This document shows positions 1-5,216 of a stretch of 5,216 nt of DNA, piece after piece. Every line of letters begins with the position of its first letter. Position 1 is the stretch's first letter. The notes beneath the pieces are model-generated. The model was not told the origin of the DNA and searched no databases. It saw nothing but the letters and a program-made list of their open reading frames with translations. The DNA comes from Candidatus Iainarchaeum sp. (lineage in GTDB: Archaea; Micrarchaeota; Micrarchaeia; Anstonellales; Bilamarchaeaceae). The position numbers and the translations under genes were made by a program. Where the stretch lies: NCBI GenBank assembly GCA_028711485.1, contig JAQTSF010000055.1:1-5216 (forward strand), read 5' to 3'.

Positions 1-1686
1 TCAGTAGAAGTAAAGGATGATGGGAGAGGCATACCTATTGATATTCACGAAAAAACAGGACGATCTGCGCTCGAGTTAGTGACTTCTGTTCTTCATGCTG
101 GCGGGAAATTTGAAAAAAAAGCATATCAAATAAGCGGAGGACTGCACGGGGTTGGCCTTAGCGTTGTCAATGCTTTAAGTGAATGGATGGAAGTTGAAGT
201 ACATAAGGATGGAAAAATACACAGGCAAAGATACGAAAAAGGTTTAATAAAAAGCAAAGTTGAAGTAATTGGCAATACAATCCACCGCGGAACAATAGTA
301 AAATTTAAGCCAGACAGTACCATCTTTCAAATAATTGATTTTGAATATGATTATGTTTCTCAGAGGCTAAAAGAACTTGCCTTTCTCAATAAAGGGATAA
401 AAATAACTATTACTGGAGAGGAAGAAGGAAAAGAAGATATTTTTCATTATGAAGAAGGAATTTCAAAATTTGTATCCGAATTAGTAAAAGGAAAACAGAC
501 AATTTCTTCAGTTTTCCATTATGAAAAAACCCAGGAAGATGTTGTTGTTGAGTATGCACTTCAGTACACAGATACTTTTAGTGAAAATATTTTTTCATTT
601 GTTAATAATATAAATACTATAGAAGGAGGTACTCATTTAAGCGGATTTAAAACAGCACTTACCCGTGCTATCAACGATTATCTAAGAAATGACAAATCTT
701 CAAAAATAGACAAAGTTTCAGGTACTGATGTTTTAGAAGGAATAACTGCAATTTTAAGTGTAAAAATTCCTCATCCACAATTTGAAGGACAGACAAAAAC
801 TAAATTAGGGAATGCTGAAATAAAGGGAATTGTTGATAGTGCAGTTTATGATTCACTTAAAACTTATTTTGAAGAAAATCCCGACGATTCAAAAAAGATA
901 ATGAAAAAAGTTCTGCGTTCTATGGAAGCAAGAGAAGCAGCACATAAGGCAAGAGAAGTTGTAAGAAGAAAAAGTATTTTTGAAACCTCTGTTCTTCCTG
1001 GAAAATTAGCAGATTGTTTGGAACAGGATCCAAGAAAAACAGAGTTATACATTGTGGAAGGAGACAGCGCCGGAGGCTCTACAAAACAGGGAAGAGACAG
1101 AAAATTCCAGGCAGTTCTTCCATTAAAAGGAAAAATATTAAATGTGGAAAAAGCTCCAATTACAAAAATTTTAACAAGTCAAGAAATAAAAACATTAATA
1201 CTTTCATTTGGGACTGGTTTTGGAGAGGAATTTGATATTTCAAAACTAAGATACCATAAACTTATGATAATGACTGATGCTGATGTTGATGGTTCACACA
1301 TAAGGACCTTGATACTAACCTTATTATATAGGCATTTCAAGATTTTAATTGAGCAGGGGTATGTGTATATTGCTCAACCCCCATTGTATAAAATAAAAAA
1401 AGGGAAAACAGTTCAGTATGCTTACAATGATGCAGAAAAAAATCGGATTGTTGCCCAGCTCGGAGAACCGTTAACAGTTCAAAGATATAAAGGTCTTGGA
1501 GAAATGAATCCCGAACAACTTTGGGAAACAACACTTAATCCTGAAAACAGAGTATTGAAGAAGGTTACAATTGAGGATGCACAGAAAGCTGATGAGATTT
1601 TTACAATACTTATGGGTCCGGATGTAGAACCCAGAAGAGCATTTATTGAATCTCATGCAAGAGAGGTAAAAAATCTTGATATCTGA
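1..1686 (+). CDS. gyrB: DNA gyrase subunit B (5' end missing, 561 residues visible)
   Basis: ATPase and Toprim subunit of DNA gyrase; it pairs with GyrA to form the A2B2 enzyme that adds negative supercoils using ATP. The frame is open from base 1, so the gene is cut by the window edge. The first visible residues (SVEVKDDGRGIP) align with E. coli GyrB from about residue 68, so the GTG at 79 is internal. In fragment numbering: Asp6 equals the adenine-binding Asp73; the GHKL glycine motif GGLHGVG is at 46-52; the QTK loop with ATP-contacting Lys266 is at 264-266; Toprim EGDSA is at 353-357; DADVD with metal-binding acidic residues is at 426-430; QRYKGLGEM is at 494-502; the C-terminus is the typical HAREVKNLDI. 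The inferred full length is about 630 residues, so this is the short form without the roughly 165-residue insertion of E. coli. Lys69 stands where E. coli has Arg136. gyrA follows after 8 bases. Identification is very secure. Confidence 0.98.
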   Translation, partial: SVEVKDDGRGIPIDIHEKTGRSALELVTSVLHAGGKFEKKAYQISGGLHGVGLSVVNALSEWMEVEVHKDGKIHRQRYEKGLIKSKVEVIGNTIHRGTIVKFKPDSTIFQIIDFEYDYVSQRLKELAFLNKGIKITITGEEEGKEDIFHYEEGISKFVSELVKGKQTISSVFHYEKTQEDVVVEYALQYTDTFSENIFSFVNNINTIEGGTHLSGFKTALTRAINDYLRNDKSSKIDKVSGTDVLEGITAILSVKIPHPQFEGQTKTKLGNAEIKGIVDSAVYDSLKTYFEENPDDSKKIMKKVLRSMEAREAAHKAREVVRRKSIFETSVLPGKLADCLEQDPRKTELYIVEGDSAGGSTKQGRDRKFQAVLPLKGKILNVEKAPITKILTSQEIKTLILSFGTGFGEEFDISKLRYHKLMIMTDADVDGSHIRTLILTLLYRHFKILIEQGYVYIAQPPLYKIKKGKTVQYAYNDAEKNRIVAQLGEPLTVQRYKGLGEMNPEQLWETTLNPENRVLKKVTIEDAQKADEIFTILMGPDVEPRRAFIESHAREVKNLDI

Positions 1687-1694
1687 GTGATTGC

Positions 1695-4139
1695 ATGGAA
1701 AAAACAACCAACCGCCCGATTGAAAATGATATGAAAGAATCCTATATGGATTATGCAATGAGTGTTATTGTAGGAAGGGCGCTTCCAGATGTTAGAGATG
1801 GACTCAAACCAGTTCATAGAAGAATTCTTTTTACAATGCATGATAGTGGAAATTTACATAACAAACCATACAAAAAAAGTGCAAGAATAATCGGAGATAC
1901 TTTGGGTAGATTTCATCCGCATGGTGATGCAGCAATTTATGATTCATTAGTAAGAATGGCGCAGAATTTTAGTTTGAGATATCCTTTGGTTGATGGCCAG
2001 GGAAATTTTGGTAGCATAGACGGGGATAATGCTGCAGCCTTTAGATACACAGAGGTAAGAATGAGTTTAATTTCAGAAGAAATACTTGAAGATATCAATA
2101 AAGAAACTGTAGATTTTGTTCCAAATTTCGATACAACTTTAAAAGAACCAGTTGTTCTTCCTTCTAAAATACCAAACCTTTTAATAAACGGTTCCTCAGG
2201 AATCGCAGTGGGAATGGCAACAAATATTCCTCCCCACAATATAAACGAAATAACTGATGCTTTAATTTCCCTTATTGACGGGGAAGACAAAATTTCGGTT
2301 CTCTCAAAAATAAAAGGCCCTGATTTTCCAACAGGAGGAATAATTGTAGGGCACAATGGGATAAGGGAAGCATATGCAACAGGAAAAGGAAAAATACTTG
2401 TAAGATCAAGATGTGAAATTGATGAAGAAAAAAATTCCATAGTAATAACCGAAATTCCCTATCAAATTACAAAAACTTCTATCATTGAAAAAATTGTTGA
2501 ATGTGTAAAGGAAGGAAGAATAGAGGGAATACGGGGAGTTCATGATCATTCTGATAAAGAAGGAATAACTGTTGTCGTGGAACTTAAAAAAGGAGAAAAT
2601 CCAGAAGTAATATTGAATCAGCTTTACAAACATACTCCTCTCCAAACAACCTTTGGAATAATTAATCTAGTACTTGTAAATAATGAACCAAAATGCCTAG
2701 ATATGCATTCTTTGCTTAATGAATTTATTGAATTTAGAAAGGAAATAATTACAAGAAAAAGCAAGTTTGAACTTGCTCAGGCAGAAGACAGAGCACATAT
2801 TTTAGAAGGATTGAGAAAAGCAATAGAAAATATTGATGAAGTTGTTCCTTTACTAAGAAAATCAAAAGATCCCGAAGAAGCAATTTCTTCACTTATACAA
2901 TTATATTCACTATCAGAGAAACAAGCCAAAGCAATACTAGATATGAAACTTTCAAAATTAATTTCTCTTGAAAGAGAAAAACTTATCGAAGAATATAATG
3001 AACTTATAAAAATAATTGCAAAACTCAAAGAAATTCTTTCAGATATAAACAAAGTTCTTGCAATAATAAAAGAAGAATTAATTGGAATAAGAGCCAAATA
3101 CGGGGATTCCAGAAGAACAGAAATAATCGAAGATGAAGAGGAATTTGAATTAGAAGAATTAATTCCTAATGAGGAATCAGTAGTAACTATTTCTCATAGA
3201 GGATACATAAAAAGAGTAGGTCTAGGAGAGTACAAGGAACAGAAGAGAGGAGGAAAAGGAGTTATAGGCAGTGAAACGAAAGAAGACGATATAATAGATG
3301 ACATTCTTGTTACAAAAACACATAATCATTTACTATTCTTTTCTAATAAAGGAAAAGTGTACTGGCTTAAAACTTATAGAATTCCAGAAGCAGGAAGATA
3401 CTCCTCAGGAAAAGCAATAGTAAATCTTTTAGAACTGAGTGATAAAGATGAAAAAATCACTGCCTGGGTATCCGTAAGTGCTTTCAGTGAACAGGAATTC
3501 CTGTCTATGATTACTAAGAGAGGAATTGTAAAAAGAACCTCTATTATGAGTTTCAGCAAACCAAGAAAAGGTGGAATAATTGCAATAAACTTAAGAGAAA
3601 ATGATGAACTAAATTGTGTTCTAAAAACCAATGGAAAAGAAGACATATTCATAGCAACAAAGAATGGTCTAGCTATTAGATTTAAGGAAGAAGATGCAAG
3701 AGAATTAGGAAGAACAGGAATGGGAGTTATCGGAATCAGATTAAAGGAAAATGATGAAGTTGCAAGTGCAGGAATTTGCAATAAACCAGCTGTGATAACA
3801 ATAACTGAAAACGGTTATGGAAAAAGGACTTCAATAAATGAATATAGATTGCAGGGAAGGGGAGGCCACGGAGTCATAAACATAAAAACCCAAGGAAGAA
3901 ATGGTTCTGTTGTAGGGGCAAAAACAGTTGAAGAGCAGGAGCATGTTATTGTTGTCAGTTCAAAAGGTCAGACAATAAGAGTTCCGGTTTCAAATATCTC
4001 AGTTATAGGAAGAAACACCCAAGGAGTAAGGATAATAAAATTAAAAGAAAATGAAAAAGTTGCAAGCTTTGCAGTAATCAAATCCGAATTTTTAGATAGT
4101 AATGGTCAAAATTCAGAAACTCCTCCAACGAGCTCGTAA
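1695..4139 (+). CDS. gyrA: DNA gyrase subunit A, complete (814 residues)
   Basis: DNA-cleaving and DNA-wrapping subunit of gyrase. The ATG lies 8 bases after the gyrB stop, with a weak ribosome-site-like GAGTGAT over the stop, so expression is probably translationally coupled. The N-terminal domain starts with the family signature YMDYAMSVIVGRALPDVRDG. Arg117-Tyr118 is the catalytic pair (E. coli Tyr122), and Ile170 matches the intercalating Ile174. The quinolone-contact segment HPHGDAAIYD (74-83) has Ala79 where E. coli has Ser83, with Asp83 kept for Asp87. The tower and coiled-coil region runs to about 480, followed by an acidic linker (about 483-495). The C-terminal pinwheel has six blades starting near 496, 543, 599, 649, 696 and 747. 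Blade 1 carries a perfect GyrA-box, QKRGGKG (516-522), which marks gyrase and not ParC. The tail after the last blade is short, polar and without the acidic stretch of E. coli GyrA. The last 34 bases overlap the convergent minus-strand gene. Confidence 0.98.
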   Translation: MEKTTNRPIENDMKESYMDYAMSVIVGRALPDVRDGLKPVHRRILFTMHDSGNLHNKPYKKSARIIGDTLGRFHPHGDAAIYDSLVRMAQNFSLRYPLVDGQGNFGSIDGDNAAAFRYTEVRMSLISEEILEDINKETVDFVPNFDTTLKEPVVLPSKIPNLLINGSSGIAVGMATNIPPHNINEITDALISLIDGEDKISVLSKIKGPDFPTGGIIVGHNGIREAYATGKGKILVRSRCEIDEEKNSIVITEIPYQITKTSIIEKIVECVKEGRIEGIRGVHDHSDKEGITVVVELKKGENPEVILNQLYKHTPLQTTFGIINLVLVNNEPKCLDMHSLLNEFIEFRKEIITRKSKFELAQAEDRAHILEGLRKAIENIDEVVPLLRKSKDPEEAISSLIQLYSLSEKQAKAILDMKLSKLISLEREKLIEEYNELIKIIAKLKEILSDINKVLAIIKEELIGIRAKYGDSRRTEIIEDEEEFELEELIPNEESVVTISHRGYIKRVGLGEYKEQKRGGKGVIGSETKEDDIIDDILVTKTHNHLLFFSNKGKVYWLKTYRIPEAGRYSSGKAIVNLLELSDKDEKITAWVSVSAFSEQEFLSMITKRGIVKRTSIMSFSKPRKGGIIAINLRENDELNCVLKTNGKEDIFIATKNGLAIRFKEEDARELGRTGMGVIGIRLKENDEVASAGICNKPAVITITENGYGKRTSINEYRLQGRGGHGVINIKTQGRNGSVVGAKTVEEQEHVIVVSSKGQTIRVPVSNISVIGRNTQGVRIIKLKENEKVASFAVIKSEFLDSNGQNSETPPTSS

Positions 4140-4324
4140 TTATTTACCATTCTCCAAACCGTCATTCTGGAAATTCCAAACATTTTAGCTAGAACTCTAA
4201 TAGAAACTGGTTTAGAGTAATAAATTTTTAATAATTTTTCAAGTTTTTCAGAATTTAAAGATGTTGGTCTTCCGGTTTTAAAATTAGATTTATTTCTAGA
4301 ACTCTCTTTGCTACTGGATTTCAT
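4106..4324 (-). CDS. small orphan Hin-type helix-turn-helix DNA-binding protein
   Basis: Predicted DNA-binding protein of 72 residues, counted from the ATG at 4324. Residues 1-18 are Ser/Lys/Arg-rich. A GRP arm at 19-21 is followed by a three-helix HTH with the pattern LAKMFGISRMTVWRMV (about 45-60). Known for the family: this GRP-plus-HTH layout is that of the C-terminal domain of Hin/Gin serine recombinases, where the arm enters the minor groove and the last helix reads the major groove. Seen here: no catalytic serine recombinase domain in any frame nearby, so it cannot recombine DNA itself. It may be a small regulator, a remnant of a mobile-element recombinase, or an accessory factor. The final residues (about ELVGGVSEF) come from the strand opposite the gyrA 3' end and follow the HTH without a recognisable motif. 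The start is uncertain: the frame stays open to a GTG at 4375 (89 residues), but that GTG lies inside the Shine-Dalgarno sequence, so it is unlikely unless leaderless. The ATG at 4324 has GGGTGG only 1-2 bases upstream. Confidence 0.7.
   Translation of the reverse strand: MKSSSKESSRNKSNFKTGRPTSLNSEKLEKLLKIYYSKPVSIRVLAKMFGISRMTVWRMVNNYELVGGVSEF
4225..4248 (+). terminator. possible T-tract terminator for gyrBA
   Basis: Three TTTTT runs at 4225-4229, 4235-4239 and 4244-4248, spaced about one helical turn apart, lie 85-110 bases after the gyrA stop. Archaeal RNA polymerase can terminate at U-runs without a hairpin. Caution: these runs are also the complement of lysine/leucine-rich codons of the minus-strand gene, so they may have no role. 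If used, the gyrBA transcript would carry a 3' tail antisense to most of the HTH coding sequence. Confidence 0.2.
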
Positions 4325-4367
4325 ACCACCCTTTATTTGGTTGCAAGGTATACCACCTTTTTTCCAT
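4311..4367 (-). other. candidate 18-codon upstream ORF overlapping the HTH gene start
   Basis: ATG at 4367 follows GAGGTGA with a 4-base gap, the best-placed ribosome site in the window. It opens a frame different from the HTH gene and encodes MEKRWYTLQPNKGWYEIQ, then TAG at 4313-4311. The stop lies 11-13 bases inside the HTH gene when that gene starts at 4324, an arrangement that would allow coupling by reinitiation. Alternatively it is the authentic start of the HTH gene put out of frame by one base: removing one A from the A6 tract at 4363-4358 joins the ATG to the HTH frame, giving about 86 residues. I recognise no function for the peptide itself. Confidence 0.35.
4323..4359 (-). repeat. 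direct repeat and palindrome in HTH gene leader
   Basis: ATACCACC occurs at 4323-4330 and again at 4350-4357, exactly 27 bp apart. Similarity continues for several T-rich bases after each copy (CTTTATT versus TTTTTTC). The second copy is embedded in the perfect palindrome GGTATACC (4347-4354) and in the inverted repeat AAGGT/ACCTT (4345-4349 and 4355-4359). Read on the minus strand, each copy is GGTGGTAT, and the downstream copy provides the ATG at 4324. Candidate uses are an operator for the HTH protein, an RNA hairpin near its start, or a duplicated ribosome-binding segment. Function is inferred only from position. Confidence 0.35.
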
Positions 4368-4371
4368 TTTT

Positions 4372-4378
4372 TCACCTC
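4372..4378 (-). promoter_or_regulatory. strong Shine-Dalgarno (GAGGTGA) upstream of HTH gene
   Basis: GAGGTGA on the minus strand is complementary to the conserved 3' end of 16S rRNA (CACCUC core). It contains the GTG (4375-4373) that is the upstream limit of the open HTH frame, which argues against using that GTG as the start. It is correctly spaced for the ATG at 4367 instead. It therefore bears on three alternatives: upstream peptide, frameshifted HTH start, or leaderless GTG. Confidence 0.6.
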
Positions 4379-4415
4379 GATTTTTTATTACTCTATTCTA
4401 TTTACTAACTGTTAT

Positions 4416-4430
4416 TTTTTTATATATTTT
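4416..4430 (-). promoter_or_regulatory. candidate TATA box for HTH gene
   Basis: The minus strand reads AAAATATATAAAAAA, a close match to an archaeal TATA element. Its centre is near 4423, so initiation about 25-27 bases downstream would fall near 4396-4398. That gives a leader of roughly 20 bases before the GAGGTGA site and about 30 before the ATG at 4367. The core TATATA is its own complement, so the element could also be read toward the plus-strand gene. Confidence 0.4.
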
Positions 4431-4438
4431 AAGAAATG

Positions 4439-4447
4439 CTTTTAAAT
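4439..4447 (+). promoter_or_regulatory. candidate TATA box for membrane methyltransferase gene
   Basis: CTTTTAAAT, preceded by purine-rich AAGAAATG that could serve as a BRE, resembles archaeal TTTAAA-type promoters. Initiation 25-27 bases after its centre would fall at about 4468-4470, exactly on the GTG at 4469, which would make the transcript leaderless. An alternative is the TATATATTTT at 4421-4430, which would start transcription near 4450. In either case the ATG at 4436 would lie upstream of the RNA start. Confidence 0.4.
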
Positions 4448-4468
4448 GGGTGTCACAAAATAACCATC

Positions 4469-5146
4469 GTGACGGACTTGGGTAAACTAAAGATAAAAGT
4501 TGTTCTCATTTATTTACTTGGAATTTTAGTAGTTGCAGGAATGCTATTTTTGCCTGCAGGTTCATTGGATTACTGGCAAGGATGGGCATATCTTGCAATA
4601 ATTTTTATACCAATTCTTTTTGTAGGACTATATTTTCTTAAGAACGACCCTGAATTTATTGTGAGAAGGCTTAAGACCAAGGAAAAAGAAAGGTCGCAAA
4701 AGAAGGTAATTACATTTGCAACCATTCTTTTCATAATCGGTTTTTTGATTCCTGGTTTTGATTACAGGTTCCATTGGTCAGAAGTTCCTCTTTGGTTGGT
4801 AATTCTTTCGGATATACTACTATTTTTCGGATATATCATTGTATTTTTGGCATTCAGAGAGAACAGTTATGCTTCCCGAGTGGTGGAGGTGGAAAAGGGA
4901 CAAAAAGTAATCTCTACAGGACTTTATGCCCTAGTTCGTCATCCGATGTATTTTGGGGTAGTTTTCATTTATCTGTTTACTCCGCTTGCACTTGGTTCTT
5001 TTATTGCATTTCCTTTTTTTGCAGTGGTGATTTTTTCATTATTTTTCAGAATCCGTGATGAAGAAAAACTATTACTTAAGGAGCTTAAGGGATACAAAGA
5101 GTATTGTAAAAAAGTAAAATATAAATTGTTGCCATATATTTGGTAA
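4469..5146 (+). CDS. isoprenylcysteine carboxylmethyltransferase / phospholipid methyltransferase family membrane protein
   Basis: Integral membrane protein, 225 residues from the chosen GTG, predicted to be an S-adenosylmethionine-dependent methyltransferase. Hydrophobic segments, numbered from this start: about 10-29, 39-57, 80-97, 107-129 and a long 160-192 region that may be a helical hairpin. The family signature GLYALVRHPMYFG is at 151-163, with the Arg-His-Pro core. It is followed by the C-terminal RDEEKLLLKEL (196-206), Tyr209-Tyr212 and the ending YKLLPYIW, matching the usual R...EE...Y..Y...V.Y.LIP.IW layout. In known members this C-terminal half binds the methyl donor. The substrate cannot be read from sequence: a lipid, an isoprenoid or a thiol group are all possible, and bacterial-type relatives are mostly uncharacterised. 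The frame is open up to ATG 4436, but both TATA candidates and the lack of a ribosome site favour GTG 4469 or TTG 4478. The gene is divergent from the HTH gene, and no partner enzyme is visible. Confidence 0.88.
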   Translation: MTDLGKLKIKVVLIYLLGILVVAGMLFLPAGSLDYWQGWAYLAIIFIPILFVGLYFLKNDPEFIVRRLKTKEKERSQKKVITFATILFIIGFLIPGFDYRFHWSEVPLWLVILSDILLFFGYIIVFLAFRENSYASRVVEVEKGQKVISTGLYALVRHPMYFGVVFIYLFTPLALGSFIAFPFFAVVIFSLFFRIRDEEKLLLKELKGYKEYCKKVKYKLLPYIW

Positions 5147-5148
5147 AT

Positions 5149-5197
5149 AAAAAGATGCGTTCCGTTTGAAATAAAAATTTCAAATCATGCATTTTTT
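5149..5197 (+). terminator. nested hairpin plus T6 terminator
   Basis: Starting 3 bases after the methyltransferase stop, TTTGAAAT (5165-5172), an AAAA loop and ATTTCAAA (5177-5184) form a perfect 8-bp stem. Outside it, ATGC (5155-5158) pairs with GCAT (5189-5192), and the flanking AAAAA (5149-5153) faces the T-run at 5192-5197 across a one-base bulge. The stem is AT-rich and thus weak, but its position and the terminal T6 fit a transcription terminator. Confidence 0.55.
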
Positions 5198-5216
5198 ACA
5201 AGAATTACAGAATCAA

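Noticed and set aside
79..81. GTG as the start of the gyrB reading frame
   Set aside because: The frame is open to base 1, and residues before it (DDGRGIP and following) are conserved GyrB sequence, so the gene begins before the window.
1937..2440. Long minus-strand open frame (167 codons) inside gyrA
   Set aside because: It lies wholly opposite strongly conserved gyrA sequence, has no ribosome site or recognisable domain, and its composition is what antisense of this AT-rich gene would give. The same holds for the antisense frames at 3374-3781 and 2777-3097.
4106..4375. Active DNA invertase or insertion-sequence transposase
   Set aside because: Only the DNA-binding domain is present; there is no catalytic serine domain, no DDE residues, no terminal inverted repeats and no target-site duplication around it.
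4436..4468. ATG 4436 as the methyltransferase start
   Set aside because: No ribosome site precedes it, it lies at or upstream of the predicted RNA start from either TATA candidate, and the 11 added residues do not resemble the family N-terminus. It is still formally possible.
4774..5058. Second plus-strand open frame inside the methyltransferase gene
   Set aside because: It overlaps the conserved signature region in another frame, has no ribosome site and encodes a low-complexity Ser/Phe/Gly-rich product.
1..5216. CRISPR array, tRNA/rRNA genes, or a new defence or multi-gene system
   Set aside because: No regularly spaced long repeats, no cloverleaf or rRNA-like segment, and no cluster of unknown genes; gyrase and the methyltransferase account for nearly all the sequence.

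Overview
The window looks like a piece of an AT-rich archaeal chromosome. The signs are TATA-box-like elements instead of bacterial -35/-10 pairs in the one intergenic gap, a GAGGTGA-type Shine-Dalgarno, heavy use of ATA (Ile) and AGA (Arg) codons, and a short GyrB without the long C-terminal insertion of enterobacteria. A DPANN-type or AT-rich euryarchaeal host is my best guess. This is inference: the gyrase genes of archaea are bacterial in ancestry and do not settle the lineage, and a bacterium is not excluded.

Layout. Positions 1-1686 (+) hold gyrB, cut by the window edge and lacking about the first 67 residues (E. coli numbering). Eight bases later, 1695-4139 (+) holds a complete gyrA. 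Together they encode the two subunits of DNA gyrase, the ATP-driven enzyme that introduces negative supercoils, almost certainly from one transcript. All catalytic motifs are intact, and a canonical GyrA-box (QKRGGKG) supports true DNA-wrapping gyrase activity over topoisomerase IV. Two drug-contact positions differ from E. coli: Ala79 in GyrA replaces Ser83, and Lys69 in the GyrB fragment replaces Arg136.

A small gene on the minus strand (4106-4324, possibly starting further upstream) encodes a free-standing Hin-invertase-type DNA-binding domain with no recombinase catalytic domain. It runs head-on into gyrA, and the two coding sequences overlap by 34 bp. Its 5' region is the most unusual part of the window. 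An excellent Shine-Dalgarno serves an ATG that opens a different reading frame of 18 codons plus stop, ending just inside the HTH gene. A one-base change in an A6 tract would fuse the two. The same leader holds a direct repeat (ATACCACC, 27 bp apart) and a GGTATACC palindrome.

Divergently, 4469-5146 (+) encodes a five-to-six-helix membrane methyltransferase of the isoprenylcysteine carboxylmethyltransferase / phospholipid methyltransferase superfamily. A nested hairpin ending in a T6 run (5149-5197) follows it and looks like its terminator. The 5198-5216 tail shows nothing interpretable. I see no tRNA, rRNA, CRISPR array, insertion sequence or complete new multi-gene system.
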